A stretch of DNA of 5,865 nucleotides from Deltaproteobacteria bacterium (GTDB lineage Bacteria; Myxococcota_A; Polyangia; JAAYKL01): the NCBI GenBank assembly GCA_011389755.1, contig JAABTR010000535.1, positions 1 to 5,865 of the forward strand, read 5' to 3'. This document shows, piece after piece, positions 5,712 to 5,865 of this stretch. Under the pieces are notes generated by a model. It was not told the DNA's origin and made no database searches. It saw only the letters and a list, made by a program, of their open reading frames with translations. Each line of letters starts with the position of its first letter. Within the stretch, counting starts at the first letter, position 1. The translations under genes were made by a program, and so were the position numbers.

Positions 5712-5865
5712 ATGAGCTCAGTTCAAGAACCCTTTTTCGTGACCACTTCGCTGGGGGAGGCATTGCTTAAGAATTTGACATCGCTCCTGATAGGCGTCGA
5801 TGCCTCGGGGACGATAGGGTACTGGAACCCTCCGTGCGAGCAAGTCTTTGGGCGAACCGCCGAGG
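5712..5865 (+). CDS. PAS-domain signalling protein, N-terminal 51 residues only
   Basis: The reading frame from the ATG at 5712 runs off the right edge. AGGG (5702-5705) lies 6 bases before the ATG. Residues about 17-51 match the start of a PAS domain: an amphipathic helix (ALLKNLTSLL), then IGVDASGTIGYWN (27-39), PCEQVFGRTAE (41-51). PAS domains bind small ligands or cofactors or mediate dimer contacts, and usually precede a histidine kinase, cyclase or sigma54-activator module. The output domain is outside the window. No signal peptide or membrane segment precedes the PAS, so it is probably cytoplasmic. It lies 55 bases after the hybrid kinase and is probably in the same operon. A PAS histidine kinase partner is the likeliest identity (inferred). 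Confidence 0.8.
   Translation, partial: MSSVQEPFFVTTSLGEALLKNLTSLLIGVDASGTIGYWNPPCEQVFGRTAE

Overview
The window reads as part of a signal-transduction locus from a GC-rich (roughly 60% by eye), Gram-negative-type bacterium. A membrane-anchored PknB-like Ser/Thr kinase beside receiver-HDOD and receiver-HD-GYP-type regulators and a receiver-first histidine kinase is a mix I associate with Myxococcota and other former Deltaproteobacteria. That placement is an inference from gene content. No marker gene fixes the taxon.

Layout. (1) 1-1247, minus strand: the N-terminal 415 residues of a Hanks-type Ser/Thr kinase, with a complete kinase domain, one transmembrane helix and a Pro/Ala/Gln-rich tail that leaves the window on the left. 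(2) 1248-1470: a spacer with a rho-independent terminator for the upstream minus-strand operon (1388-1413), then an AT-rich patch that may hold the kinase promoter. (3) 1471-3872, minus strand: two response regulators sharing a 4-base ATGA overlap. The upstream one is receiver-HDOD. The downstream one is receiver plus a degenerate HD-GYP-like domain plus a C-terminal beta-type domain. (4) 3873-4186: a divergent control region with repeated GTGTTC/GAACAC hexamers, several inverted repeats and a possible 21-codon leader ORF that overlaps the next gene by ATGA. (5) 4187-5656, plus strand: a 489-residue hybrid with an N-terminal receiver and a C-terminal histidine kinase. (6) 5657-5711: a short intercistronic gap with a strong hairpin. 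(7) 5712-5865, plus strand: the start of a PAS-domain protein, cut by the right edge.

How the genes may work together (inference). The two plus-strand genes look like sensor/phosphorelay proteins. The divergent pair look like non-DNA-binding output regulators, since all three receivers keep their acidic pocket, phospho-acceptor Asp and Lys. The HDOD protein keeps a plausible full set of HD-type metal ligands, whereas the HD-GYP-like protein has lost nearly all of them. This suggests one possibly catalytic or scaffolding output and one purely protein-interaction output driven by the same phosphorylation input. The Ser/Thr kinase appears to be a separate transcription unit and may or may not belong to the same pathway.

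The most unusual items are the dead HD-GYP-like output domain coupled to an HDOD partner, the candidate leader ORF in front of the hybrid kinase, and the hexamer array around the putative promoter of the regulator pair. No mobile element, CRISPR array, tRNA or rRNA was seen.
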